From Triglochin maritima (Eukaryota > Streptophyta > Magnoliopsida > Alismatales > Juncaginaceae): DNA of 64,000 nucleotides. Below, in pieces: positions 13,340 to 24,769 of this stretch; within the stretch, counting starts at the first letter, position 1, and the number at the start of each line of letters is the position of its first letter. Location: contig OY821772.1 of assembly GCA_963682175.1 (NCBI GenBank), positions 44,910,925 to 44,974,924 on the forward strand. The letters run 5' to 3'. A program made the translations under genes and the position numbers. The notes beneath the pieces are model-generated. The model worked only from the letters and a program-made list of their open reading frames with translations. It made no database searches and was not told the origin of the DNA.

Positions 13340-15780
13340 TTGAAACTTTACCAAATGTTCCTTGTGTGTGCTATATCTCGCCCACAAATTTTCATAAAAA
13401 CAACTTACTAAAAGTGGATGAAATGAAGTGTCACATCCAAGATACTTATAGTAGGCCTCCTACGGCCCCATTAAAAGCCTCAAGCTTACTTTTGCAAATT
13501 TAAGCCCACTATGCGGGACGTAACAAAACATAATATACGTTGTTAAACCATAATATGAATTGTTTCGTGAATTGATTTCATTAAAATGGTATCATGTGTT
13601 GGAATGAACAATAGTTGCTCAGTCGTAATATGAATTATCTATTTCGTTATATGATATCACGTGTTCCAGTGAATGTGAATCATATTCATTTTTTTGTAAT
13701 TTTATCAAATTAATGTATCTTTTCACACAATTAACCAAATCTTTTGATTTTTTATCTGTACATACAACTCAGGTGGTAAGTCAAATCAAATGATTGGATT
13801 TTTCAGTCAACTGATAAGATTTTGAGAAACACAAAGAGACTTGAATTTATATTCCTAGGGCTTACTCTGTCACTATATATGAGGAGGGTTCCAGTACCCT
13901 TAAATTATATTGGCATTAATTTAACATTAGATAATGAGTGAAAATCTGAATTTCAATAAAATATTCAAACATTATATCTTGATGGACGACAAGTGATGTA
14001 TGCATATCGAAAATCATAAGATTTGAACTTCATTTTTTAAAAATATTCGGGATGGTGATTCTATGATAAATGTGGAGAATTCATTTTCTCGTCCATTCAT
14101 TTGATATAAAACATCCTTCGGATTTTATGATTTTTATGTGCATGCATAGCTAGTGTCATAGAACATGTTTCGTTGTTCGAATTTGTCAATTGAGTATTAG
14201 ATTTTAGGTAATAGTGTTAACTTAAGGTTACCAAATTCAAGGGTAGTGGATCTCTTCTCTCTCTATCTCTCTCTAAATATATACACACATCCACGCACTA
14301 TACTTGCATGTCAAAGAAATTGTTCTTCGCTTTTTTATAGTATCTGTGAAACAATGAAACTTTTATGATAATAATTACAAACACTACCACCTAGTGCTAG
14401 AACCAAGAATTCCATTTTGAAAGGATTAAGCAAGAGATTGGGGCATAAATGTGTGAATAAGCATTTATAGATGGAGAAAGAGAAAGCATATTAGTATGAC
14501 AAGATATTACAAGACTATCCCGATATAACCTGCAAATTTCATATTCATTTCATCCCATTAACTTGAAATTTTGCATTGCATCTGGAATGGTTTTTATGTC
14601 ACATACTTGGAAGAACTTTCTAAAACAAATATCAGAGAACATTGCTATGCATTTAAAAAGAAGTTGGATGTCGGAACTTACGGAAACAAAATCTACCATC
14701 AATGTGTTCCAACAACGGAAAGTAATGTAGTTCGTGAGGGTATGTATTTTCACGCCATACTCTAATGCGGCATAGAGGTTATGCAAGTCAATTATCTTAA
14801 ACTTAATGGCAGAGAAATTGCAATATTTAGAATTAATAAGTAATGTACATGAGGATTAAAAGAGATGGTTATCTACACAAGCAACCAAATTAACAATCTA
14901 CTGTACTAACACCAACACAAACCAAAACTTGATGGCAATTAAATTACAAGATGTAGTGTTTATATTCTATCATCCTGTTCATGCATACTCCAAAATGACA
15001 GAGTCAAAATAACGAGTGTCTAGTTCTGCAATAAAATTCATACATAGATAGGGACTAATGGACTAAAAAAAGCTCTGTTTATAAAATGATTCCTTGAATT
15101 TTCTCCACTAATGACCCTCAATGTTACATGTAGAGTAACTTAGTGTCCAACAAACTATACAACATATCACCTTGTATAGCCACCGATGATGTATCCTTCT
15201 TGTTGTTAACCGATAGACTTAAGCTGAAACTGAACATTATGTTGATACAAAAGGGATTGAAACTTAAGCAAAACACACCGGAAAAAGCAAATGAGCTTCC
15301 TTGACCGAAATTCAGATTGATCTTCCTTCAAGTTGAGATAAATAAACAACCATCATTGAACTTGTGCCAACTTCTCTCAAATTTTCAGTATAAACCACAC
15401 AGAAAATTCCGAAGACCACAATGTCCATGTTGCTGTGACGTCTACTCTTACCAACATTTCAACCTAAAACCATGGTTCTCGAACCCAATTGACACCACAA
15501 AAACTCAACAATTAAGTAGACGAATCACTAGCTGGGTAGCAACAACGCCTAAATATACTCAGATTCTAAAAATGTGAAGTAAAAGTGACCGGAAAACAGT
15601 CAAATTCAGGTAATTCAGGAGAAATTGCACACAAAAATAAAATGACACACACTTCTACTAACGAGCACAGAAGTACCAACGCATGTGTACGGTACAAACA
15701 AAATTACAATTTAAGCGTTGAGATCTTTTAGACTGAATAGACGGCAAAGAGCAAATATGGAGAAACGGACACGAATTCAA
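13340..15780. other. Intergenic or leader-intron sequence, no gene seen
   Basis: AT-rich sequence with short CT microsatellites near 14250-14290. Short open frames on both strands (for example 14550-14786) show no family motif. If the leader exon at 15785 is real, this is intron of the kinase gene. Confidence 0.4.
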
Positions 15781-15784
15781 TTAC

Positions 15785-15975
15785 CAGTGCGGGTGACCGG
15801 AAGCGAGAGCGTCGGAGACGAGATCGAGTTCGATCTGGCAAGCGGAGGAGATCGAGGGGGATCGGAGGAGGAGGAGGAGGAGGAGGAGGAGGAGTTCAAG
15901 GGAGGCGGGAGAGCTAGGGTTAGGGGTGTGGGATGGGATGGGAGGGAAGAAGAGAGGAGGTGGCGGTGACGTGTG
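15785..15975 (-). promoter_or_regulatory. Candidate first untranslated exon of the Raf-like kinase, with (TCC)n tract
   Basis: On the minus strand this is a CT-rich block with a run of about nine TCC triplets (15865-15893 on the plus strand reads GGA repeats), ending in a donor-like CACTG|GTAATT at 15785/15784. Pyrimidine-rich leaders of this kind are common in plants, and the kinase is the next gene downstream. The implied leader intron is about 4.7 kb. It could instead belong to an unrelated transcript. Confidence 0.35.
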
Positions 15976-15979
15976 TGAA

Positions 15980-18900
15980 AGATTGGGGGATTACTGGTGA
16001 GGAAAACACGTTTAAAAGGGAAGAAAACTAGTTGATGGTGTCACTCATTTGGGGTAGAATGAATACAAGATAATAATAAGATCTTCTCTTTTTCACTTTG
16101 AAAACGGGTGGAAGTTGGGAAGAGTGGTTGTGACTTGTGATTTGTGAAGTTAGATTATGGAGTGACTAATTATTAAAATTGAATTTGTTACTTCTTATGG
16201 TGTATTTTTTTTGTTATCCTGTCATGTGTTTGGTTTAAACATTTTTATTATTTATTACAATTACATAGATATATAGGTTTTCCCCTGGAAAGTTGTGTTA
16301 TTTTCGGCTATATAAACGGTCCTGTGAATTCGTTAAAATGTTAATTGCATTACTACAGTATATACGAGGAGCATTATTCAAAGATAAAGTAAGATCATCA
16401 TATGTCAATGGCTTGTTAAATTCAATTATTTACAAATTATTGCTGATTCATTTCTTTGAGTAGGATATTTTTATGTCACTTTGTAAAGACTAGAAAATAG
16501 AAAAGGTGTTGATCATTTAAGGTTGATCAATATCCCATTTGTTATTCTATTTTGATGAATCATTGGTTGATAAATATTAATCGATATTAACTGAGAATTC
16601 CTGTTCCAAATCATTCATTCCTTACGACAAAACGTTTCATGGTTAAAAGGCGAGGTAACAATATGAAATCGATCAATTAACAACTTCAAAATTAACTCCA
16701 ATGGCTGAGCTCTAAGCTCATTTGTTTAACAATAAAAATAAACTAAACAAGTAAACTTGAAAGTCAAGTATAAGAACTAATTTTGACTTTTATTTCACAA
16801 TTATGTGCTAACTCTGCCTTCCGAGGAGATTTAGGGTTAAATGGACAATCGAAACACGTTAAGCAGTAAAATGAAAGTGAACAAGCTATTAAATAACTAT
16901 TAACAGGCCCATTAGCTACAGAGAGATAGTAATTTGTCGAGGGTTAATTAGAAAATATATATTTAGGTTTAAGATTTAGATAAGCAATTTGTGAATAGAT
17001 TAAAGACATGTTGCATGTGAATATCTTTTGCTGGTTTGAAAAGCGATATTCAAAACTCAAAAGTCCAGAATTTAGTTGAATTCAAGCGAACACCTCTTGG
17101 TGGTTCTGTAAAATAATATAGATTATTTTGCGCAAAATCTCAATAGGAGACTATTAATGTGTAATTGAAGTATAAAACAATCAATAATTCGATATAGTTA
17201 AATTAATTTCAGAAGACCAGACCGAAAGCGACGGGAAGGATTTAAAGGTGGGTCACGTGGTCGTCTTTTTATCTTAACAATTAAACGCTCTTTGCTTTCC
17301 TCGTCTCCAGCTGTCCACTGCGCATTAACCACTGGTTCTGGTTTCGTCGGCACGAAATGGGATCTATGACCGTGATGCCGTGGTGGCAGCGTTGCAGCAA
17401 TTAAAATATTCACGTTTTAAAGACACTTTTCAATATAAAAAATGATGGGATAATGGTTTCACTTTTCGTGATTATGACCCTTGTTAACCCTAGTCCATGG
17501 GAAGCATTTCACAAGATCTGGTTTGTGATCCAAAGGAAACACATGACGCAACATAATTTTTCTGTAAAGTGAAAGGGAAGTTGGCGACCACGCCTCCTCT
17601 AGTGTCTGAATGTCGTTTGTCTGGGGAAAGGTACGAAAGTACATGAAATGTTCCTTCCTTCCTGTACAAGTACATGAGATATTCCTCCCCATATTAGGCA
17701 TACCATGCGTTGTTTATTAATGATGATTTGGTGGTTTGCATAGGGCGTAAGATAGACCTGTGATTTTATTTAATAATGTATGAGGACGTTTTTGGCGAGG
17801 TGTGACAAGTTTCCAGTCTGGATCCCATTAATCAAAGTTGATCAGCAAGTGGCAGTGTTCTGCAGTGTGTTGCTAAAGTTTGGAGGAATTGAAAAGTTCA
17901 CTGTAGCATGTGGGCTAATGCATTATGGAATGCTCTCAACAATGTACTAAATTCTTTTAAGGGATCAAGGCCTCCTCAAAAAATGACTTGGTCCATCGCA
18001 AGTTGCGAGTACTCCTGAAGTGACCGAAGAAGCTACAAAATATTTCGGGCCATATTCTCAACAAAAAAAAACGCAACGAACTCATCAGCAATTTGGCATC
18101 CATCTCCCATATGGAGTACATCCCGTACGATGTACCCGCACCGGTTTAGCACCAAGTATCCTGCCGCTCACCCTAATGCAATTTTTTTGGGAGCTAAGGC
18201 CAGCTCAGACAACTCATTTATAAGTAAACAGTACGAAATCGAGCCCAAGCACAAGACTAATATTAGTAAGGGCCAAGATAATCACCCCTACAGAACATCA
18301 AGAAAAACTAGTTGTAACTTGTTGGGTGATACCCAAAACACTTTGTATGGTTTCTCGGCTGAGGTGCCTCAGTTGCGGATTAAGTAACATGAAGTCGGTA
18401 ACAATTATGTTTGGCGTATGCCGCATGGACAAGAGGGGTTTCAAACCCCAAAACCCAAAGTGTTTGGAATCCAAGATCGATTAAGATGAGAGAAACCCAT
18501 CCTGGCTAATATCCAGAAGTGAAACTAACAGTACATAGCATAGATAGAATCTAATGAAAGGAAGCTAACCCAAGACAATTAAGGCGATCAAAGAAAGAAA
18601 AGAAGAAAGGTGAAAAACTGACCTGAGAAGAAGGCAATTCAAAGATGGAGAAAAACCAATATGAAACTTAAAGGGAGGATGAGGCGACTAACAGCAGGTT
18701 GATATTTGCAATGAAAACGCCACTGTCGTACCTATCGCAACTCTAGAACCAACCTTAGAAGGTTTTGTCCGCCATACACCGAGTACACGAAAAGTCTCGA
18801 TCCAAAGTTGAAGATAGATAGACTCACGCGTCACAACGATCCAAAGTTGTATGAGCATTGGGCCTCGATAGTTGATCCAATTTTTAGAAGAGCTTTTCTT

Positions 18901-20100
18901 CACCATAGACTGAGCAGATATAAAATGTTGATCCAAAGTAGAAGAAAGAGATGGATAACACTGAAGAAGATGCATAGGCATTGGGCCTCAATAGTTAAAT
19001 AGTATCATGCAAATACTGGATGCCAATCTGCAAACCAGGCAATGCCGCCAATGGCACGTTGGAAATAATTGATGATCTCTATTTACTAGATTGCTACAAC
19101 CAAGTAGACAAGAAAGGCAAATGTTGGATCGTTCGGCATATAATCTTCCAGGTCACCAAATATTTGACATAATCTATTTATTAACTTATTTTCTTGTTTC
19201 AATGATGATTGATGAATAAGGTTAACATGACCAGGAGTCCAATGTCATGTATTATAAATTGCTATGAAAAATTCAAAATTGTATAGCTAATGACAGACCA
19301 TACATCTTTTAAAATATTGGATATGAAATAGCTTTTGATTTGCAATGGAATGTACACAACACTTCAAAGACAATCTGCCAAGCTGAACTGTTGACACTTA
19401 ACAGTCATAAATAAGCCAAATTACAGCATGTTCGAAGTATACGGATTTGAATAAGACAGATCTCTACAATCAAACAGATGATAGGTTAGCAAATGCTATG
19501 CAGCCTTTTGTACTTCGCGAATTTTAGCAAGGAGATCTGGCTTGAAGAAAAATCACATGCATGCACATCGAAATTCAGAAAAGGTTCCCAAAAATCTTAC
19601 TTTATAATTGCATCCCCACATCGTTGCTAAACCAAAATATCATCAAAATTGGATCAGCACCAGATAATCAACATGATTATTGTTCAAATTAATTATGAAA
19701 ATGCAGAAACAGGAAAGGGGAGAATTGACATGCCAGAAAGGAACAGGTCATGTAGAGGTACTGGGACAGCAAACTTACATAGAAAGCCTTGGAAATTCCT
19801 CACACTCCCTTTTCAATTTTGAACGGAAGAATAGAAGATCTGAAAAACAAAAGAGAGAAATTAGTTTCTACTTCTACAAATAAAAGGGGCATGTTATTAT
19901 GCATACTCATCACTTGCAAAGAAAAACATTTGAGATGTACAATGTCAAATGACATTCTTATAAGGATGATCTACATATTCTGAGCAACAAACAAGATAAT
20001 GACAGCAAGCAAACATGACAACATGAAAAGAATATTACAACCAAAGCAGCACCAAATGCAGTAGAAATGAATCAGCAGTCATACCACACGTTCCCCATCG
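15980..20100. other. Intergenic region, no recognisable gene
   Basis: It contains the presumed kinase promoter side, a G-box CACGTG near 17255, and unrecognised open stretches at 17198-17413, 17459-17701 and 18020-18387 that shift frame and show no domain. Around 18798-18998 a short motif, GCATTGGGCCTC followed by ATAGTT, occurs twice about 122 bp apart, suggesting an old local duplication. Confidence 0.4.
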
Positions 20101-20104
20101 TGCC

Positions 20105-21091
20105 TCAACCAGAATTGCCATTCTCGAACAACTGCTTTCTAACAATCTCATGCAACTGTGCAAACAACTCCTTCTTGACCGCATCAAACGCCTCCTCCAG
20201 TTTCTCCAACAGCTCCGTCGAGTTCTTATTATACATGAAAAGCCCGTAATACAGATCAAAACTATCCTTGCACGTGTTCTCCACAAGCTTCAGCAATGTC
20301 TCATACCCTCTAGTACTGATCGGTGTCTCCTCCAGCTCCAACTTCGCGAGCACCCTCCCGACGGTGTGCGTAACAAACTGAGACGCTGCAGCATGCCGAT
20401 CATGCTCACTACATGACATCTCCACCATCTTACACCCTTCCTTCTCAAAAATCTCGAGAAACCGCTCGCACCGCCTCACCCTCGAATCCGCCTCCCCGAC
20501 CCGAACCTTATCGTAAACGAATGGGAGCCCCGCCCACCCGTCCCGTCCGCTCTCCGGTCCAAACATGGGGTGCGTGCAGAGAACGTCAAAATCCTTCGGC
20601 AAAACCTGCATCAACAGATTCCGAGGAAACTCCTTAACGGAGAGGACGTCGACGAAGAGCGTGCTGCGGCGGAGGCGGCGGAGGGGGAGGGAGAGGAGGA
20701 CGGACTTGGTGGAGAGAATGGAGGTGGAGAGGACGACGACGTCGGGGTGCTCCTCACAGAGGTCGTGGGGGTCTTGGAAGAAGGCGGCGCCGAGGGAGGA
20801 GGCGGCGGCGGAGTAGTCGGAGCGGGAGTGGGCGAGGACGGAGTGGCCCTGGCGGGCGAAGGCGTGGGCGAGGAATTGGCCGAAGTTGCCGAAGCCGACG
20901 ACGGCGATCTTGAGCTTGGAGGATTGGTCGAGGTGGGTGGAGAGGCGGGTCTCGTAGTCGTAGGGTTGGGCGGCGTCGATGGCGCGGATTGAGGGGAGGT
21001 GGGCCCAGCGGTGGGAGGGGAGGCGGAGGGAGTGGGGTTGGAGGAGGCGGTCGGGGAGAGGGGAGAGGTGGGGAAGGTGGAGAACTGACAT
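20105..21091 (-). CDS. Arogenate dehydrogenase, plastidial (TyrA family)
   Basis: Intronless, 328 aa. The enzyme oxidatively decarboxylates arogenate to tyrosine with NADP+, the last step of plastid tyrosine synthesis. The first ~60 residues are rich in Ser, Pro, Leu and Arg and poor in acidic residues, as in a chloroplast transit peptide. The Rossmann nucleotide-binding motif VVGFGNFGQ lies at 65-72. The substrate-site motif THPMFGPESG lies at 173-182, with the conserved His at 174. A second conserved block, EHDRHAAASQFVTH, covers about 229-242, and RGYETLLKLVENT falls near 261-273. The C-terminal helices are charged and coiled. The first in-frame ATG gives the expected transit peptide. The 5' half is far more GC-rich than its surroundings, which leaves several other frames open. 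Arogenate rather than prephenate specificity is inferred from the plant family. Confidence 0.93.
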   Translation of the reverse strand: MSVLHLPHLSPLPDRLLQPHSLRLPSHRWAHLPSIRAIDAAQPYDYETRLSTHLDQSSKLKIAVVGFGNFGQFLAHAFARQGHSVLAHSRSDYSAAASSLGAAFFQDPHDLCEEHPDVVVLSTSILSTKSVLLSLPLRRLRRSTLFVDVLSVKEFPRNLLMQVLPKDFDVLCTHPMFGPESGRDGWAGLPFVYDKVRVGEADSRVRRCERFLEIFEKEGCKMVEMSCSEHDRHAAASQFVTHTVGRVLAKLELEETPISTRGYETLLKLVENTCKDSFDLYYGLFMYNKNSTELLEKLEEAFDAVKKELFAQLHEIVRKQLFENGNSG

Positions 21092-21239
21092 TGTTTGGTT
21101 TGGGGAAGTGGGAAGTGGTGTTCCACTTCTGATTCGGACTTCCGCTTTTGGGGGATGGAGATGGGTTTAGGATTTTGATTTCGGTTTCGACGGACATACA
21201 AGTCGGTTTTGTCTTTTTGGGGTTGGGTTTTATACGCAC

Positions 21240-22069
21240 GTTTTGTAATTAAAAAATTATATTGGGATTTTGATTAAATTATTTGTGTTTCAATCAAAAT
21301 CCCAACATAACTCACCGTTACCTGAGCTAATCCTTGTGGACCTTGTCCCATATTCGCTCATTGAGCTAGTTCGGTTGGTTTTGATTGCCAGATTCACATT
21401 ATTTGTCTTGTTTTTTTGTGGCATTTGTTAGTTGAGAGCTGAGACGCTTGTGATTTGTGTGTTCTTACTTGAATTTTTTTAACGATGTCTCTTCCTAAAA
21501 TAGTGTTGATGGGATCTTAATAATTGCGAAGTTGTGATGATAAATACAACTTCCATCGAATGCTGAGTAGTCGTCAGCAGAATTCCGCCTGATCTTGTTG
21601 GTGAAGAAAAACACATGCGAATTGAAACTTTGATGGGCTCAACATTCAGAAGCTTTAAAAGATGTCATTATTGTTCGGATTCGGAGCTCCCACAAGGTCT
21701 TCTGAAGCTCAATGGTTCCAAACAAATGAATTTCAACAAAACACTATTTTAGAATAAGTTGAATTAAAGATATTCCTTTAACATACATTAGCAGGTTTGT
21801 TGAGGGTCTTGGTTTCCTGCAAATGGTTACTGCTTGTACATATTATTTATTTATTTATTAGTTGGGCTTAACCAAGTCCAGTGGTCGTCAAAATTCCCAA
21901 GCTCGTCTTCTCCACCTCAACCCCACATCCCTCACCTCCGCCTCCGGTCTTTCCTACGAATCCGGCCTCTCCAAAATCCGCCCGCATCAAGGCAATGCAT
22001 GTCCAAACCCGACGCCGTCCTCCAACTCCTCAAGCAGATTCGAAAATTCGTAAATTTTGGGACAATAAA
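21240..22069. other. Upstream region of the arogenate dehydrogenase; no clear gene
   Basis: AT-rich to 21880, then a C-rich stretch (21890-22020) with open frames in several phases and no recognisable domain. The C-rich part directly adjoins the minisatellite and could be the remnant of a gene start, but nothing supports a product. Confidence 0.3.
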
Positions 22070-22999
22070 GCGTCGATTTCGCCTCCGACCGCGTCGAAAA
22101 CGTGTGAAACTGGAGTAAATTTCGCGTGAAAACGACGTCGAAAAAGGGTAGAGGCCGCGTCAATCCGGAGGGGAAATCGCGTCCATACCGCGTTGATTCC
22201 GTGTCCAGAGAGCGTTGATTCCGCGTCGCAACCGCGTGGAGAACGCGTCGATTCCGCGGGGAAATCGCGTCCATACCGCGTTGATTCCGTGTCCAGAGCG
22301 CGTTGATTCCGCGTCGCAACCGTGTTGGCTCCTCGTCCAAATCGCGTTGAGAACGCGTCGATTCCGCGGGGAAATCGCGTCCAAACCGCGTTGATTCCGT
22401 GTCCATAGCGCGTTGATTCGGCGTCCAAACCGCGTTGAGAACGCTTCGATTCCTCGGGGAAATCGCGTTGATTCCCTGTCGAGAGCGCGTTGCTTCCGCG
22501 TCCATATCGCGTTGGTTCCGTGTCCAATCAGCGTTGGCTCCGCGTCCAAACCGCGTTGATTCAGCGTCGATTTCGCGTGGAAACCGTTTCCAATTCGCGT
22601 TGGCTTCGCGTCCATACCGCGTTGCTTCCGTGTCCAAATCGCGTTGATTACGCGTTGCCTCCGTTTCCAAACCGTGTTGATTCAGCGTCGATTTCGCGTG
22701 GAAACCGTTTCCATTCCGCGTCCATATCGCGTTGGTTCCGTGTCCAATCAGCGTTGGCTCCGCGTCCAAACCGCGTTGATTCAGCGTCGATTTCGCGTGG
22801 AAACCGTTTCCAATTCGCGTTGGCTTCGCGTCCATACCGCGTTGCTTCCGTGTCCAAATCGCGTTGATTACGCGTTGCCTCCGTTTCCAAACCGTGTTGA
22901 TTCAGCGTCGATTTCGCGTGGAAACCGTTTCCATTCCGCGTTGATTCCGGCTCCCGCGTCCAAACCGCGTTGATTCCGCATCCAAACCGCGTCTCCGGC
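22070..22999. repeat. CpG-rich minisatellite, 11-bp unit (about 84 copies)
   Basis: The block divides almost without gaps into 11-mers beginning GCGT or GTGT. The two main forms often alternate: GCGTTGATTCC and GCGTCCAAACC, with variants such as GCGTCGATTCC, GCGGGGAAATC and GTGTCCAGAGC. Units are more degenerate at the left edge (22070-22160), and register slips near 22950. Higher-order copies are spaced at 88, 110 and 220 bp, all multiples of 11. The minus strand of both main units lacks stops in every frame, which explains long open frames there, so I do not call a protein. Confidence 0.93.
22496..22935. repeat. 220-bp higher-order duplication inside the minisatellite
   Basis: Positions 22496-22715 and 22716-22935 appear identical by eye: exactly 20 units of 11 bp each, in direct tandem. 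Such identity within an otherwise variable array points to a very recent duplication or gene conversion, or an assembly effect. Confidence 0.85.
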
Positions 23000-24464
23000 G
23001 GCCTGTTCAAACTGAGATAAGAAAGGAAAGTTTTTGTTTTTTTTTTGAAAATTGAGGCGTTTTGTTTCGTTTTCAGTTTTGTACTATTCAGCCTATCAAA
23101 AATAGATTTGCGATCAAAGTTAAAGTTTTTTAAGTTCATCAAAATATTACATAAACATAAAAATTGTCCCAATGACCGGCAGCCTTGAGGGTTAAATATC
23201 ACTGTACCGAGAACTTATTTGTCGGTTCTTTTATCCAACTTAACGAAATACATGTGCTTATAAATAGTTGTGCTTCTTCTCTTCTTGCTGTAACCTTATA
23301 GGAAATAATGATTTTTTAGCGTGTGGTATTCGTTATTTTTCTTACACGATTTTTTCACATAAAAAAGATTATCTCGTAATTTGTGGGCATTTTCTCTTTT
23401 CGTTTGTCTACTCCTTTAAGTTGAATCCCTAACATAATTCATCGCATGCTTGTTTCTTATAAGCCCACGTACTCAACAAATTACATATATGATACATTAA
23501 TACTAAACAACCTTTAAGTTTGGGAACTACTGTACACGAACAAATGAGACATTCTTATATTTGTTTGCTAGAACATGAATAATATCAATGATTTCTCATT
23601 CTTTCAAACTTAAAGAATACTTCAATTTGATCACCAAAATGTCAATCGACTTCTTTTAAACATAATTCATTAGAATTACATTTCTAAAATTGAGAGATTT
23701 TTCCCCGTCGAGTGCACATGCATCTGACATTTGATACTTGGGTGTTTAAGCTCTCCAATTTTTAAGGAGTTGGGGGACTCCAGATCTCATCTGAACAGCC
23801 TCACGTGGGGAATGTTTCACGCAGTACTCTGCCATGGATGGCAAGGTCATCTTCTCATGGAAATCATTAATCATCTGGTCCCATTATAGCTGGTTCGGAA
23901 CATATCTACTGAAAAAAAGCATTTTTGCTAATGAACCATCGATCGGTGTGATTTTTGGGAACATGATCTAGGAATTTCTCACCACATGGTTGACAAAGGC
24001 CATACTGGTCGTGGCCCTGTATTCAGCAATCTGTTTGGTGAGCCTAAAAAATATTGCCTGTCGTTGGCTTCAATGATCAATGGGATTATGGGAGGTTTTA
24101 ATTGTTCAAGGTTGTGCACATTGCACATGGTGGCCAGCGACTTCTGGACTATGGGTTGCCCATGATCCAAGTAAATGAGTAATATTAAAAAATCTAAAAA
24201 TTAAAACCTATCGTAATGGTAGGCTTCAAGTTGTGCATATAAATGAACAAATTTTCTGGAGGTAATGTCTTAAGGTAGCAACATGCAATTATGCCATCAA
24301 AACTTATTTTTCTCCCTCAGAATGTTTACTTGTGCATTTATGCTAGTTATAGTATACTCTGACTACGGATCATATCATGGTATGATATCTTGTTGTGCTG
24401 CCCACCTGAGCAAAAAACCAAATGGTCATTATGGTTAGAGGCTAAGAATCACGTACACTTCTAA

Positions 24465-24605
24465 AGGGTCTTCGTGTCCGAGTCGTTGCCGTGTCGGACA
24501 CCGACACTCCTCGGACACGTTAGGTGGCGTGTCTGGGGCAGTTTCGTCATTTCACAGTGGTGGACACGGGAGGGACACGGTGTCCACATTTGGACACGGC
24601 AATGT
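24465..24605. repeat. Cluster of GGACAC/GTGTCC motifs
   Basis: About ten copies of GTGTC(C/G) or its complement occur in 140 bp, in both orientations (for example GTGTCGGACACCGACACTCC). Similar palindromic GGACACG blocks occur in plant interspersed repeats. No terminal repeats or target duplication were found here, so the element type stays open. Confidence 0.4.
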
Positions 24606-24738
24606 TTATGATTTTTAAAAGTTTTTGGGATTCTTTTAAAATTTCAAAACTTTTGGATTAATATTGCAAATTTTCAAAACTTAAAAGTTAAAACCTAATA
24701 ACACATTTCTTCCACCGCCGTTTGGAGAAACCATAACC

Positions 24739-24769
24739 CTTCTTCTTCTTCTTCTTCTTCTTCTTCTTC
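24739..24769. repeat. (CTT)n microsatellite
   Basis: About ten uninterrupted CTT triplets. Confidence 0.95.

Noticed and set aside
15718..15969. Plus-strand open frame with a poly-Glu tract
   Set aside because: The Glu run is the complement of a CT-rich tract better explained as a minus-strand leader. There are no motifs.
18020..18387. Overlapping open frames suggesting a pseudogene
   Set aside because: No protein family recognised and no consistent frame; left as intergenic.
20413..21239. Several long open frames on both strands overlapping the arogenate dehydrogenase
   Set aside because: They arise from the high GC content of the real gene's 5' half. Their translations are low-complexity Gly/Glu or Pro/Ser strings without family motifs.
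21987..22835. 282-codon minus-strand open frame through the minisatellite
   Set aside because: The complement of both 11-bp units has no stop codon in any frame, so long frames are expected without selection. All three minus frames are open in parts.
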